From Clostridia bacterium (GTDB lineage: Bacteria; Bacillota; Clostridia; Oscillospirales; CAG-272), in contig JAFUQU010000045.1 in NCBI GenBank assembly GCA_017472255.1, positions 1 to 52,649 on the forward strand: a stretch of DNA of 52,649 nt, given 5' to 3'. The notes beneath the pieces are model-generated. The model searched no databases. It saw only the letters and a program-made list of their open reading frames with translations, and was not told where the DNA came from. A program made the position numbers and the translations under genes. Shown in pieces: positions 8,059 to 16,346 of this stretch. How positions within the stretch are numbered: the first letter of the stretch is position 1; the number at the start of each line of letters is the position of its first letter.

Positions 8059-8176
8059 CGTGAAAAATAGATTTTTCACGCATGGTTTTTGTGTGTTTCG
8101 CTGCTTTGCAGCAGCGATTTTGCTACGCAAAACCACCCACAAATTCCCAATAAGGAAGCTTTCGCTACGCGAAAGC
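8059..8176 (+). repeat. Array of four small hairpins in the leader of the beta-helix gene (TAC-loop family)
   Basis: Four consecutive hairpins: 8059-8080 (CGTGAAAAAT arm), 8099-8116 (CGCTGCT), 8118-8132 (TTTTGC, TAC loop) and 8158-8176 (GCTTTCGC, TAC loop). About 30 bases around the last one recur almost exactly at 34524-34554 upstream of scpB. A short GTG-start reading frame with an excellent GGAGG (8051-8055) begins at 8060 and runs through the array to 8287; I do not call it as a gene because it is made of repeat sequence. Confidence 0.65.
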
Positions 8177-8190
8177 CATGGTAATTTCAT

Positions 8191-10098
8191 ATGGAACATA
8201 TCATCAAAACCGCAGGCGAGCTGGAGACCGCTCTGGCGCTGGTCATGTCGGGCGACCGCTTCGTCATCGACGGACGGGTCAGCATGACGTCGCCGATTAA
8301 GCTGCGCGACAGGGAGAATATCGCGTTCGTCGGACAGAACGGCGCGGCGCTGGACTTCATGCAGCGGGTTACGGGCTTTGCCGAGACGACGGTCAACGGC
8401 GTCCGCGTCTTTGAAGCGAAGCTGCCCGATTATCTTGTGTCCCAGCACCCTTACGCCGCTTTCGCCGACGACGGGCGGATGCTTCGCCGTCCGAGACTGC
8501 CTAAGGAGGGCTTCTATACTGTCAAGGGCTGTCCCGACTTTGATCTGATTTCCGCAGGGCAGTGGACCGAGCAGCGACGGATGATATACGGCGAGGGGGA
8601 GGTGCCGGTGATGGCTTACCCCGAGGTGGTCGAGATCCGCGCTTTCCACTGGTGGACGGATGAGCAGCTGCGCATTGCCGACGTGGATTACGACAACCGC
8701 ATCTTCACCTTCGTCACGCCGCCCAACTTTGCCATGCGCCGGGAGAACAGCAAGACCGACGGTGCCCGCTGGTATCTGGACAACGTGTTCGAAGCGCTGA
8801 ATTCGCCGGGCGAATACTTTATCACCCCCGACTGCCGCACCGTTTACTACGTCCCCGAAGCCGGTGAGCGGGTCGAAGGCTTCGCTCTCCGCCTGTCCAC
8901 CTGCGAGGAGATTATGACGCTGGAAAACTGCGCGTCTATCACCTTCGAGGGCATCGAGTTCAAAGGCTCCGACCGCGACAAGCTGAACGCGAAGCGCACC
9001 TTTTCCCAAGCGGCGGTGGACGTGGTCTGCGCGGTGAACATTGAACACTGCACCGGCGTCCGCTTCACCGACTGCCGCTTTACCGATATCGGGTTGTCCT
9101 GCATCGGCATCGATCACGGTTCGAACCATGTCACCATCGATCGCTGTGCGCTGGTGGGCATCGGCGGCAACCCAGTACATATCAAAGGGCGCAATCTGAA
9201 GCAGGAGGAATGGATTACCACCTATCCGGGCGGTCACTTCCGCAACAGCGTGCCGGAGGATATCCAGCATCACATCAACGTGACAAACTGCACCATCGCC
9301 GATTACGGGCGGGTTTATTTCAACGCCTGCGGTATCCTGCTGCGCTACGCCTACGACTGCGAGCTTTCGGACAACGAAATTCACGACGGCTATTACACGG
9401 GAATTTCCGTGGGCTGGGTCTGGGGCTATGCCGCCCACGCCACCAATTACATCCGCATCCAGCGCAACCATATCTATAACATCGGCAAGACGCTGCTGTC
9501 CGATATGGGCGGCATCTACACGCTGGGGCATCAGGAGGGAACGGTCATCCGGGGCAACCGGATTCACGACATCCAGATGGACAGCTACGGCGGCTGGGGC
9601 GTATATCTGGACGAAGGTTCGTCGGATATTCTGGTTGAGGAGAATGTCTGCTACGATCTGTCCGCCCAGCCCTTCCACCAGCATTACGGCGCGAACAATC
9701 TGCTTCGCCGCAACATCTTCGCCTTCGGAGAGGGCGGCGCATTCATCGTCAGCCGCAAGGAAGAGCACCTGAGCGTGATTCTGGAGCGGAACATTCTCGT
9801 GTCGAAGGGAACGGCGATTTACGCCAAGCCCGCCGAGGAGATGAACATCACCGACTGCATGAATCTGGTGTGGAACTACGACGGCGAGTCGCTTTCGGGC
9901 AGCATGAACTACGACGTCTACACCCGCACCTACACCTTCCCCGAGGCGAATCGCCGCACCCCCGCCGAAATGAAGGCGGGTGGGCTGTTTGCCGGCGCGA
10001 TCGTCGCCGACCCGCTGTTCGTGGATGCGGACGCACGCGACTTCCGCCTGCGAGCTGGCTCGCAGGCAGAGGCGCTGGGGTTTGCGTGCGAGGAGTGA
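8191..10098 (+). CDS. Right-handed beta-helix glycosidase-like protein (GH141-like)
   Basis: 635 residues without a signal peptide, so cytoplasmic. The N-terminal part holds the AFHWWTDEQLRIADVDYDNRIFTF and RWYLDNVFEALNSPGEYF motifs seen in GH141-type polysaccharide enzymes (fucosidase/xylanase family). The C-terminal 400 residues are parallel beta-helix coils (ITFEGIEFKGS, NHVTIDRCALVGIGGNPVHI, CELSDNEIHDGYYTGISVGW, LVEENVCYDL). Its genomic partners are a beta-mannosidase-like enzyme, an oxidoreductase and an esterase, which suggests intracellular breakdown of imported oligosaccharides. The ATG at 8191 has no Shine-Dalgarno; a hairpin separates it from AAGGAAG at 8152-8158. The exact sugar bond cannot be read from sequence. 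Confidence 0.75.
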   Translation: MEHIIKTAGELETALALVMSGDRFVIDGRVSMTSPIKLRDRENIAFVGQNGAALDFMQRVTGFAETTVNGVRVFEAKLPDYLVSQHPYAAFADDGRMLRRPRLPKEGFYTVKGCPDFDLISAGQWTEQRRMIYGEGEVPVMAYPEVVEIRAFHWWTDEQLRIADVDYDNRIFTFVTPPNFAMRRENSKTDGARWYLDNVFEALNSPGEYFITPDCRTVYYVPEAGERVEGFALRLSTCEEIMTLENCASITFEGIEFKGSDRDKLNAKRTFSQAAVDVVCAVNIEHCTGVRFTDCRFTDIGLSCIGIDHGSNHVTIDRCALVGIGGNPVHIKGRNLKQEEWITTYPGGHFRNSVPEDIQHHINVTNCTIADYGRVYFNACGILLRYAYDCELSDNEIHDGYYTGISVGWVWGYAAHATNYIRIQRNHIYNIGKTLLSDMGGIYTLGHQEGTVIRGNRIHDIQMDSYGGWGVYLDEGSSDILVEENVCYDLSAQPFHQHYGANNLLRRNIFAFGEGGAFIVSRKEEHLSVILERNILVSKGTAIYAKPAEEMNITDCMNLVWNYDGESLSGSMNYDVYTRTYTFPEANRRTPAEMKAGGLFAGAIVADPLFVDADARDFRLRAGSQAEALGFACEE

Positions 10099-10106
10099 TA
10101 TAAATT

Positions 10107-10136
10107 CGGAAGACTGCGCGTGAGCGCAGTCTTCCG
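10107..10136 (+). terminator. Hairpin after the beta-helix gene (terminator-like)
   Basis: Perfect 13-bp stem CGGAAGACTGCGC with its complement around a GTGA tetraloop, starting 8 bases after the stop codon. There is no T run, so termination would be weak or it may protect the 3' end. Confidence 0.5.
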
Positions 10137-10242
10137 GTTCATAATCCGTAAAAACGCGACAAATCCCATAAAAAACAGCAAGATTTCTGCATAAATCTAT
10201 TGTACAATAAAATAGAACTCTACACTCCAAGGAGGTATAACA

Positions 10243-12618
10243 ATGCTAACCAATACCCGCATCTCCCTCGACGGCGCGTGGACGCTCCACTACGTCGAGA
10301 ACAAGCGCTACAAAACCGAGGCGAAGGATGTCTCCACCATTGCCGCCGTGAAATCCACCGGCTGGAAGTCTGTGGACGCGGTCGTCCCCGGCAACTTTGA
10401 GCTGGATTTCCAGCGCGCCGGACTGATCGGCGACCCCTACTACGGCACCAATTTTATCGACAACTATAAGTTTGAGTATCTGCACCTGATCTACTCCCGC
10501 TCCTTTGAGCTGGATTATGAGCCGGACGAAAACACCATCCTCCACTTCGACGGCATCGACACCATCGCCGATATCTACGTCAACGGCAGGCTGATCGGTC
10601 AGACCGACAATATGCTCGTTCCCTTCGATTTCACCAACGCCAACCTGCATAAGGGCATGAACGAAATCGTCATCCACATCACGCCCGCCCGCATCGCGGC
10701 GCGCCAGTATCCGATGGCGCCCTCCAGCGTGGCAGGCGGCACGCTGCTGGCCATCCGCAAGGCGCCGCACATGATCGGCTGGGATATCCTGCCCCGCATT
10801 ATCACCGGCGGAATCTGGCGTCCCTGCTATATCGAGCAGAAGCGGCCCGACCGCATCGACGATATCTATTTCTACGTCCATTCCCAGGATGTGGCGAAAA
10901 ACTTCGCGCAGGTGGGCTTTGTTTACAACGTGACCATGAGCGAGGATGAAGCCTTCGATTATACGCTGACCATCGAAGGTTCCTGCGGCGACAGCAGCTT
11001 CCGCTGCGGCGGCAAGCTGTGGGATCCGTTTGGTCGGATGATCGCCAACGTGAACAACGCGAAATTCTGGTGGCCGCGCAATTACGGCGAGCCGAACCTG
11101 TACGACATTACCGCCACCCTGTGCTATAAGGGCGAACCGGTCTATGAATACAAGATGTCCGAGGGCATCCGCACCATCCGTCTGGATCGCACTTCCACCA
11201 CCGACGAAGCCGGAAGCGGCGAGTTCTGCTTCTACATCAACGGGAAGAAAATCTTCTGGCACGGCACGAACTGGGTGCCGGTGGATGCGTTCCACTCCCG
11301 CGACGCCGAGCGTCTGCCCGAAATTCTGCCCATGCTTACCGACCTGAACTGCAACTGCGTGCGGTGCTGGGGCGGCAACGTCTACGAGGACGACATTTTC
11401 TTTGATTTCTGCGACCGCAACGGCATCATGGTTTGGCAGGACTTCGCCCACGCCTGCGCCGTCAATCCGCAGGATGACGAATACTGCGCTCGCTTCTATG
11501 CCGAGGTGGAGAAGATCGTCAAGCGCCTGCGCAACCGTACATCTATCATTCTCTGGGCGGGCGACAACGAGGTGGACGCCTGCTATCAGTGGAGCTGGCC
11601 CGCGCTGCATCTTGATCCCAACAAGAACCGCTTGACCCGCAAGGTCATTCCCAGCGTGCTGGAGGTGCAGGACTTCACCCGTCCCTACCTGCCCAGCTCT
11701 CCTTACTACGACGAGAAGAAGTTCGCCACCGGCATGAATTCCTCCGAGGAGCATCTCTGGGGTCCCCGCGATTACTTCAAGGGCGAATTTTACGGCAAAT
11801 CGGTTTGCCACTTTGCTTCGGAGACCGGCTATCACGGCTGTCCGTCGCCGGCATCCATGAAGAAATTCATCCACCCCGATCAGCTCTGGCACTGGAAGAC
11901 CGCGCCGGACAACAACCTGCCCAAGCCCGACTGGTGTGCCCACGCGGCCTGCGCAGCCACCGACGGCAGCGACGGCAACGTCTACCGCATTGGGCTGATG
12001 AGCAATCAGGTCAAGACCCTGTTCCCGGCGTTCCGCGAGGACGAGGCGGCGATGGGTCTGGACAAATTCGCCCGTGCCAGCCAGATTTCCCAGGCCGAGG
12101 CGAAGAAATACTTCATCGAGCGTTTCCGCGTGACCAAGTGGCGCCGCACCGGCATTATCTGGTGGAACCTGATCGACGGCTGGCCTCAGATTTCCGACGC
12201 GGTGGTGGATTACTATGGCTCGAAGAAGCTGGCTTACCATTACATCAAGCGTTCCCAGCAGCAGCTCTGCATGATCTTTGACGAGCCGAAGAACGATCAG
12301 CTCCCGCTGCACGTGGTCAGCGACCATCAGACCGACGTGAACGTGAAGTACACCGTCACCGACCTGACCACCGGCGAAAAGCTCATCGAGAGCGAATGCG
12401 TGGGCATTGCCAACACGTCCCGCCTTGTCTGGTACAAGCAGATGACCAAGGGCGAGAAGCACTTCTACTTCATCGAGTGGGAGTATGAGAAGGATGGTCA
12501 GCTGGTGAAGGGCTGCAACCATTATGTGAGCAACATCCGGGATATCGATTACGACGAGTACATCGGTTACATGAAGCAGTGCGGGTTCTACGAGGAATTC
12601 GTGGGATTTGATGAATAA
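10243..12618 (+). CDS. Glycoside hydrolase family 2, beta-mannosidase-like
   Basis: 791 residues, no signal peptide. An N-terminal jelly-roll (SLDGAWTLHYVE, FDGIDTIADIYVNGRLIG), an immunoglobulin-like middle and a TIM barrel follow the GH2 layout. The likely acid/base is Glu443 in ILWAGDNEVDA and the nucleophile Glu527 in FASETGYHG; the 84-residue spacing and the GDNE motif point to beta-mannosidases rather than beta-galactosidases. Other barrel hallmarks are CNCVRCWGGNVYEDDIFFDFCD and MVWQDFAHACA. The start has AAGGAGGT six to eight bases upstream. It would release mannose from the non-reducing end of imported oligosaccharides, next to the GH141-like enzyme. Confidence 0.87.
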   Translation: MLTNTRISLDGAWTLHYVENKRYKTEAKDVSTIAAVKSTGWKSVDAVVPGNFELDFQRAGLIGDPYYGTNFIDNYKFEYLHLIYSRSFELDYEPDENTILHFDGIDTIADIYVNGRLIGQTDNMLVPFDFTNANLHKGMNEIVIHITPARIAARQYPMAPSSVAGGTLLAIRKAPHMIGWDILPRIITGGIWRPCYIEQKRPDRIDDIYFYVHSQDVAKNFAQVGFVYNVTMSEDEAFDYTLTIEGSCGDSSFRCGGKLWDPFGRMIANVNNAKFWWPRNYGEPNLYDITATLCYKGEPVYEYKMSEGIRTIRLDRTSTTDEAGSGEFCFYINGKKIFWHGTNWVPVDAFHSRDAERLPEILPMLTDLNCNCVRCWGGNVYEDDIFFDFCDRNGIMVWQDFAHACAVNPQDDEYCARFYAEVEKIVKRLRNRTSIILWAGDNEVDACYQWSWPALHLDPNKNRLTRKVIPSVLEVQDFTRPYLPSSPYYDEKKFATGMNSSEEHLWGPRDYFKGEFYGKSVCHFASETGYHGCPSPASMKKFIHPDQLWHWKTAPDNNLPKPDWCAHAACAATDGSDGNVYRIGLMSNQVKTLFPAFREDEAAMGLDKFARASQISQAEAKKYFIERFRVTKWRRTGIIWWNLIDGWPQISDAVVDYYGSKKLAYHYIKRSQQQLCMIFDEPKNDQLPLHVVSDHQTDVNVKYTVTDLTTGEKLIESECVGIANTSRLVWYKQMTKGEKHFYFIEWEYEKDGQLVKGCNHYVSNIRDIDYDEYIGYMKQCGFYEEFVGFDE

Positions 12619-12645
12619 AATATTGTTCAAAGCGCCATTTTGGCA

Positions 12646-12691
12646 AAGCCGAGCGGTGCGAAGCCGAGCGGTGTGAAACCAAGAAGGTGTA
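12646..12691. repeat. 15-bp tandem repeat, two exact-like units and one decayed unit
   Basis: AAGCCGAGCGGTGCG (12646-12660) is followed at once by AAGCCGAGCGGTGTG (12661-12675) and a decayed third unit AAACCAAGAAGGTGTA. It lies between the GH2 gene and the paired palindrome element; no gene is seen here. Confidence 0.7.
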
Positions 12692-12703
12692 AAATCGATG
12701 CGG

Positions 12704-12784
12704 CGGAGCGACGAGGGCGTCGCTCCCTACGGACGAACGGAATTCCGTTTTTCATCTGTAGGGAGCGACGCCCTCGTCGCTCCG
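12704..12784. repeat. Paired palindrome element (MITE-like), copy 1
   Basis: Two 27-base arms (12704-12730 and 12758-12784) are perfect inverted copies. Each arm is itself a hairpin: GGAGCGACG, a 4-base loop, CGTCGCTCC. The 27-base centre includes the palindrome ACGGAATTCCGT. A diverged copy lies at 49388-49470. This looks like a small non-coding mobile or REP-type element. Confidence 0.8.
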
Positions 12785-12851
12785 CGCCCGCCGCATTCCG
12801 CGCCCTCGTTGTCTTATCTTTCAAGAATTATAAAAAATTTTCCCGAACCGC

Positions 12852-12879
12852 GAAACTTTTCCGCTCTTTTTACGGTCTA
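12852..12879 (+). promoter_or_regulatory. Candidate ECF-type autoregulated promoter
   Basis: GAAAC at 12852-12856, a 16-base spacer and CGGTCTA at 12873-12879 resemble ECF promoters (a GAAAC-type -35 and a CGTCT-type -10), located 34 bases before the sigma gene. Autoregulation is inferred from the match and the position. Confidence 0.4.
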
Positions 12880-12912
12880 ATAAATAGACACACAGGAAAG
12901 GAGCCACCACCC

Positions 12913-13467
12913 ATGACCGACCGCGAAATCGTCAGCCTTTACCACAGCCGGGACGAATCGGCGATCCGCGAGACCGAGAGCAAGTACGGACGTTACCTGT
13001 TCGGCGTAGCGCGCAATCTGCTGGACAGCGAGGACAGCCGGGAATGCGTCAACGACACCTACCTCCGGGCGTGGAACGCCATGCCGCCCCATATGCCCCA
13101 GTTTCTGCGCACCTTTCTCGGACGCATTACCCGGGCGCTGGCTATCGACCGCATCCGCGCCATGAACAGCGTCCGCCGGGCTGCGTCGGTTTACGCGGTC
13201 TCGCTGGAGGAACTGGCGGAATGCGTCGGCGACGGTGATACGCCCGAAGACACGCTGGAGAACAAACGTCTGGCAGAGGCGCTGAACCTTTGGCTTGACA
13301 GTCTGTCCGTCGGGACGCGGCAGATTTTTGTGCGGCGGTATTATTACTTTGACCCGCTGCGGGAGATTGCTGCCGATCTGGGGGCTTCCGAAGCCAAGGT
13401 AAAAAGTGCGCTCCATCGGGCGAGATTATCGCTCAGAGAGTATCTGGAAAGGGAGGATTTGCTGTGA
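12913..13467 (+). CDS. ECF RNA polymerase sigma factor
   Basis: 184 residues with both sigma-70 domains: region 2 (about 5-85; RYLFGVARNLLDSEDSRECV, NDTYLRAWNAMPP, FLGRITRALAIDRIRA) and region 4 (about 125-180; RQIFVRRYYYFDPLREIAADL, SEAKVKSALHRARLSLREYL). I use ATG 12913 because AAAGGAG at 12897-12903 is correctly spaced; further upstream the frame runs through repeat DNA. Its stop overlaps the GTG start of the next gene (GTGA at 13464-13467), so the two are translationally coupled. In clostridia the gene at this place normally encodes the anti-sigma factor. Here that gene encodes a serpin with an anti-sigma-like N-terminus. Confidence 0.93.
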   Translation: MTDREIVSLYHSRDESAIRETESKYGRYLFGVARNLLDSEDSRECVNDTYLRAWNAMPPHMPQFLRTFLGRITRALAIDRIRAMNSVRRAASVYAVSLEELAECVGDGDTPEDTLENKRLAEALNLWLDSLSVGTRQIFVRRYYYFDPLREIAADLGASEAKVKSALHRARLSLREYLEREDLL

Positions 13468-14885
13468 AAAAGAACGAACAGCTGCTGGACGCTGTAGGCG
13501 GCATCGACGACCGCCATGTGAATGAAGCCGATCAGACGAGAGGGAAGCGTGCCCTCCGCAAAGCCGCTATCCGCTGGGGGGCGGGAATCTGCGCTGCCGC
13601 CGTGGTCGTGGTGGGCGTGGGCGTAGCGCTGGGACGCACGCCGTCCTATGCCATCGTGGAGGTGGAATATCCCTACATGGCTCCGTACCCCAACATGGAG
13701 GGCAGCAGCGAGGAGGTGAACGCCTCCTATGAAGCGTGGGCGGACTCTAGGGACGAGCTTTCCGTCCGCCTGGACGACGAGCAGAAAGAGATTCTCGTCA
13801 ATTTTACGAAAAAAATGCTGCCTGTCCTGCTGGCGGGAAACGACGGCGAAAATCTGGTTACGTCGCCGCTGAACGTCTACATGGCGCTGTCCATGCTGGC
13901 AGAACTGACCGGCGGGGAGAGCCGGGCGCAGATTGAAGCTCTGCTGGGCGTATCCGGCGAGGAGCTGCGCACGCTGGCAAACGCCCTCTGGCGCAATCAG
14001 TACGCCAACGACGGCGCGCGCACCTGCATTCCCGCCAACTCCATCTGGCTGCGGGAGGGTGTGAAATGGAATCAGGAGCCGCTGGACGTGCTGGCTTCCT
14101 CCTACTATGCATCCTCCTATCAGGGCGACTTCGGCAGCGACGGCTACACGAAGGCGATGAAAAGCTGGCTGAACGAGCAGACCGGCGGTCTGCTGTCCGA
14201 CTATGTGGAAGACATCCAGCCGGACGCCAACACCATCCTGACCCTGCTGTCCACCGTTTACTACAAGACCAAGTGGTACAGCGAGTTCGACCCCGATGAG
14301 ACCACCGACGGCGTGTTCCACGGGGCGTCGGGGGATGTGGACGCGGAGTTCATGCACTATGAGACCGACGAGGTTTATTACTGGGGCGACACCTTCGCCG
14401 CCGTCAGACATACCATCGATGAGGGCGGCTATATGTGGTTCGTCCTGCCGGACGAGGGCATGGATTTCGATGAGCTGCTGGCGGACGAGGGACTGCTGGA
14501 TATGCTGAGCGGTGCGTCCTACAAGAACTACAAGCGCTTGATTGTGAATAAATCCATCCCGAAGTTCGACGTATCCTCCAGCCTTGACCTGAGCGAAATC
14601 ATGACCGGGCTGGGCATCACCGACGTGTTTGATCGGTTCGCCGCCGATTTCACGCCCCTTGTGGCGGGCGATCAGAACGCCTATCTCTCCGGTGCGACCC
14701 ATGCCGAACGGGTTGCCATCGATGAGGAAGGCATCACCGCCGCATCCTACGTGGAGATGACGATGTATGGTGCCGCTCCGCCGCCGGACGAACGGGTGGA
14801 GATCGTCTTCGACCGACCGTTTCTGTTTGTCATCACCGAACGCAACAGTATTCCGCTGTTCGCGGGCGTGGTCAACAATCCGTAA
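13464..14885 (+). CDS. Membrane-anchored serpin with anti-sigma-like N-terminus
   Basis: 473 residues from a GTG start (GGGAGG at 13451-13456). Residues 1-35 (NEQLLDAVGGIDDRHVNEA) resemble the short cytoplasmic segment of proteins encoded after clostridial ECF sigma genes. Residues 36-56 are one transmembrane helix (positive side in), placing the rest outside. Residues 100-473 are a complete serpin fold: SPLNVYMALSMLAELTGG, ANSIWL, WLNEQTGGLLSDYV, LLSTVYYKTKW, and a C-terminal DRPFLFVI with FAGVVNNP. The hinge of the reactive centre loop is EEGITAASYV from Glu421. Position 14 before the cleavage site is Ile rather than the usual Thr, so inhibitory power is uncertain. Inference: an anti-sigma factor whose sensor is a serpin that changes shape when a protease cuts it. 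Confidence 0.85.
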   Translation: MKKNEQLLDAVGGIDDRHVNEADQTRGKRALRKAAIRWGAGICAAAVVVVGVGVALGRTPSYAIVEVEYPYMAPYPNMEGSSEEVNASYEAWADSRDELSVRLDDEQKEILVNFTKKMLPVLLAGNDGENLVTSPLNVYMALSMLAELTGGESRAQIEALLGVSGEELRTLANALWRNQYANDGARTCIPANSIWLREGVKWNQEPLDVLASSYYASSYQGDFGSDGYTKAMKSWLNEQTGGLLSDYVEDIQPDANTILTLLSTVYYKTKWYSEFDPDETTDGVFHGASGDVDAEFMHYETDEVYYWGDTFAAVRHTIDEGGYMWFVLPDEGMDFDELLADEGLLDMLSGASYKNYKRLIVNKSIPKFDVSSSLDLSEIMTGLGITDVFDRFAADFTPLVAGDQNAYLSGATHAERVAIDEEGITAASYVEMTMYGAAPPPDERVEIVFDRPFLFVITERNSIPLFAGVVNNP

Positions 14886-14897
14886 GGAGGTATCATC

Positions 14898-16217
14898 ATG
14901 AAAAAGAAAATCATTGCCGGAATCTGTGCCGCCGCCGTGGTCGTGGTGGGCGTGGGCGTAGCGCTGGGACGCACGCCGTCCTACGCCATCGCCGAGGCAA
15001 AATATCCGGACATGGCGCACTATCCCAGCGAATGGGCGCTGACCTTCGAATCGGACTACAACGCCTGGCGCGCCGATCGGATGGCGCTGCGGGAATCCCG
15101 TTTCGACGGCTACGACGAGGGCTTGAAGGCTTTCACAAAGGAAGCGCTGCCCGCGCTTCTGTCCGGGGCGGGGAACGTGAACCGGGTCGCATCGCCGCTG
15201 AACGTTTACATGGCGCTGTCCATGCTCACCGAGCTGACCGACGGAAACAGCCGCGCCCAGCTGCTTGAGCTTCTGCACGCCCCGGACGCGGACACTCAGC
15301 GTCAGCGCGCCGAAGCGCTGTGGAAGTACAATTACAGCGACGACGGCGCGACCACGCTGATTCTTGCCAACTCAATCTGGCTGGACGACGGCATTTCCTA
15401 CAGCGAGGAGCCGCTGAAACGGCTGGCGGCGAATTATTTCGCGTCCTCCTATCAGGGCGACATGGCGGATTCTGCCTACACCTCCGCCATGAAGCGCTGG
15501 CTGAACGAGCAGACAGGCGGTCTGCTTCGTGACGCGGTGGGCGAAATCGAAGTTGACCCCAAGACGATTGTCACGCTGCTGTCCACGATTTACTATCAGG
15601 CAAAGTGGGACAACGAGTTCCGGGAAGAGAAGAACGAAACGCTGCCGTTCCACACGCCAACCGGCGATGTGGAAACCACCTTCATGTGCAAGAGCAGCGA
15701 GGGAAGCTATTACTGGGGCGACACCTTCGCCGCCATTACCCAGAGCATCGAAAATGCGGGGCGGATGTGGTTCTTCCTGCCGGACGAGGGCGTCAGCGTG
15801 GACGAGATGCTGAAGGACGAAGGAATCTGTGCCATTCTGAACGGCGAGAGCTGGGAGAACAGCAAGCGGTTGATTATCGATCTGAAAATCCCCAAGTTTG
15901 ACGTTTCGTCCAAGCTCAAGCTGCGCGAGACGTTAGAATCGCTGGGCGTCACCGACATTTTCGACGATGCCTCCGCAGACTTTACGCCGCTGCTTGACGC
16001 CGATCAGCCCGCGTGGATTTCGGATGTGGAGCACGCCGCCCGGGTCATTATCGACGAGGAGGGCATTCAAGCCGCTGCGTACACGGCGATGATGATGGCT
16101 GGCGCGGCAGAACCGCCGGACGAGCGGGTGGAGATCGTATTCGACCGCCCCTTCCTGTTCGCCGTCACCGGAACGGATGGCGCGGTGCTTTTCGCAGGCG
16201 TTGTCAACAATCCATGA
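14898..16217 (+). CDS. Secreted or membrane-anchored serpin (second copy)
   Basis: 439 residues, 12 bases after the first serpin, with AAGGAGG at 14884-14890. It lacks the anti-sigma-like segment: MKKK is followed directly by the same hydrophobic helix (IAGICAAAVVVVGVGVALG) and TPSYA. Serpin hallmarks are all present (SPLNVYMALSMLTELTDG, ILANSIWLDDG, WLNEQTGGLLRDAV, LLSTIYYQAKW, DRPFLFAV, FAGVVNNP). The hinge is EEGIQAAAYT from Glu387, closer to inhibitory serpins than the first copy, with a short Met/Ala-rich loop (AMMMAGAAEPP). It arose by tandem duplication: 53 bases of the membrane-helix coding sequence are identical. It may neutralise the same external protease the first copy senses. The target is unknown. 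Confidence 0.87.
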   Translation: MKKKIIAGICAAAVVVVGVGVALGRTPSYAIAEAKYPDMAHYPSEWALTFESDYNAWRADRMALRESRFDGYDEGLKAFTKEALPALLSGAGNVNRVASPLNVYMALSMLTELTDGNSRAQLLELLHAPDADTQRQRAEALWKYNYSDDGATTLILANSIWLDDGISYSEEPLKRLAANYFASSYQGDMADSAYTSAMKRWLNEQTGGLLRDAVGEIEVDPKTIVTLLSTIYYQAKWDNEFREEKNETLPFHTPTGDVETTFMCKSSEGSYYWGDTFAAITQSIENAGRMWFFLPDEGVSVDEMLKDEGICAILNGESWENSKRLIIDLKIPKFDVSSKLKLRETLESLGVTDIFDDASADFTPLLDADQPAWISDVEHAARVIIDEEGIQAAAYTAMMMAGAAEPPDERVEIVFDRPFLFAVTGTDGAVLFAGVVNNP

Positions 16218-16260
16218 AAATGACATGAGGACGGGTTTCACCCGTCCTCATGTCATTTTG
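16217..16260 (+). terminator. Intrinsic terminator of the sigma-serpin operon
   Basis: A perfect 19-bp stem (16217-16235 with 16241-16259), loop TTTCA, ending in TTTTG. It begins at the last base of the serpin stop codon and closes the three-gene unit. The A-rich 5' arm gives it some bidirectional character. Confidence 0.85.
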
Positions 16261-16346
16261 TGCAAAAAAAATATCATTTTATCTATTCCCAAACGCAGGG
16301 AAGTGTGCTATACTATATACAGTCAAAATTTGAAAGGAGTTCAGTC

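Noticed and set aside
8060..8287. Small reading frame from GTG 8060 with an excellent GGAGG site.
   Set aside because: It is built from the hairpin repeats and then runs out of frame through the beta-helix gene. It might be translated as a leader peptide, but nothing supports a protein function.
10246..12630. Very long open frame opposite the GH2 gene (and similar long antisense frames opposite trpS, the beta-helix gene, recD2, lon, topB and fusA).
   Set aside because: These are mirror frames of GC-rich genes. Their translations are low-complexity, show no family motifs and lack ribosome sites, while the opposite frames encode clear enzymes.
12640..12912. Upstream extension of the ECF sigma reading frame.
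   Set aside because: It runs through the tandem repeat and palindrome element; the ATG at 12913 has its own AAAGGAG and matches the usual start of the family.
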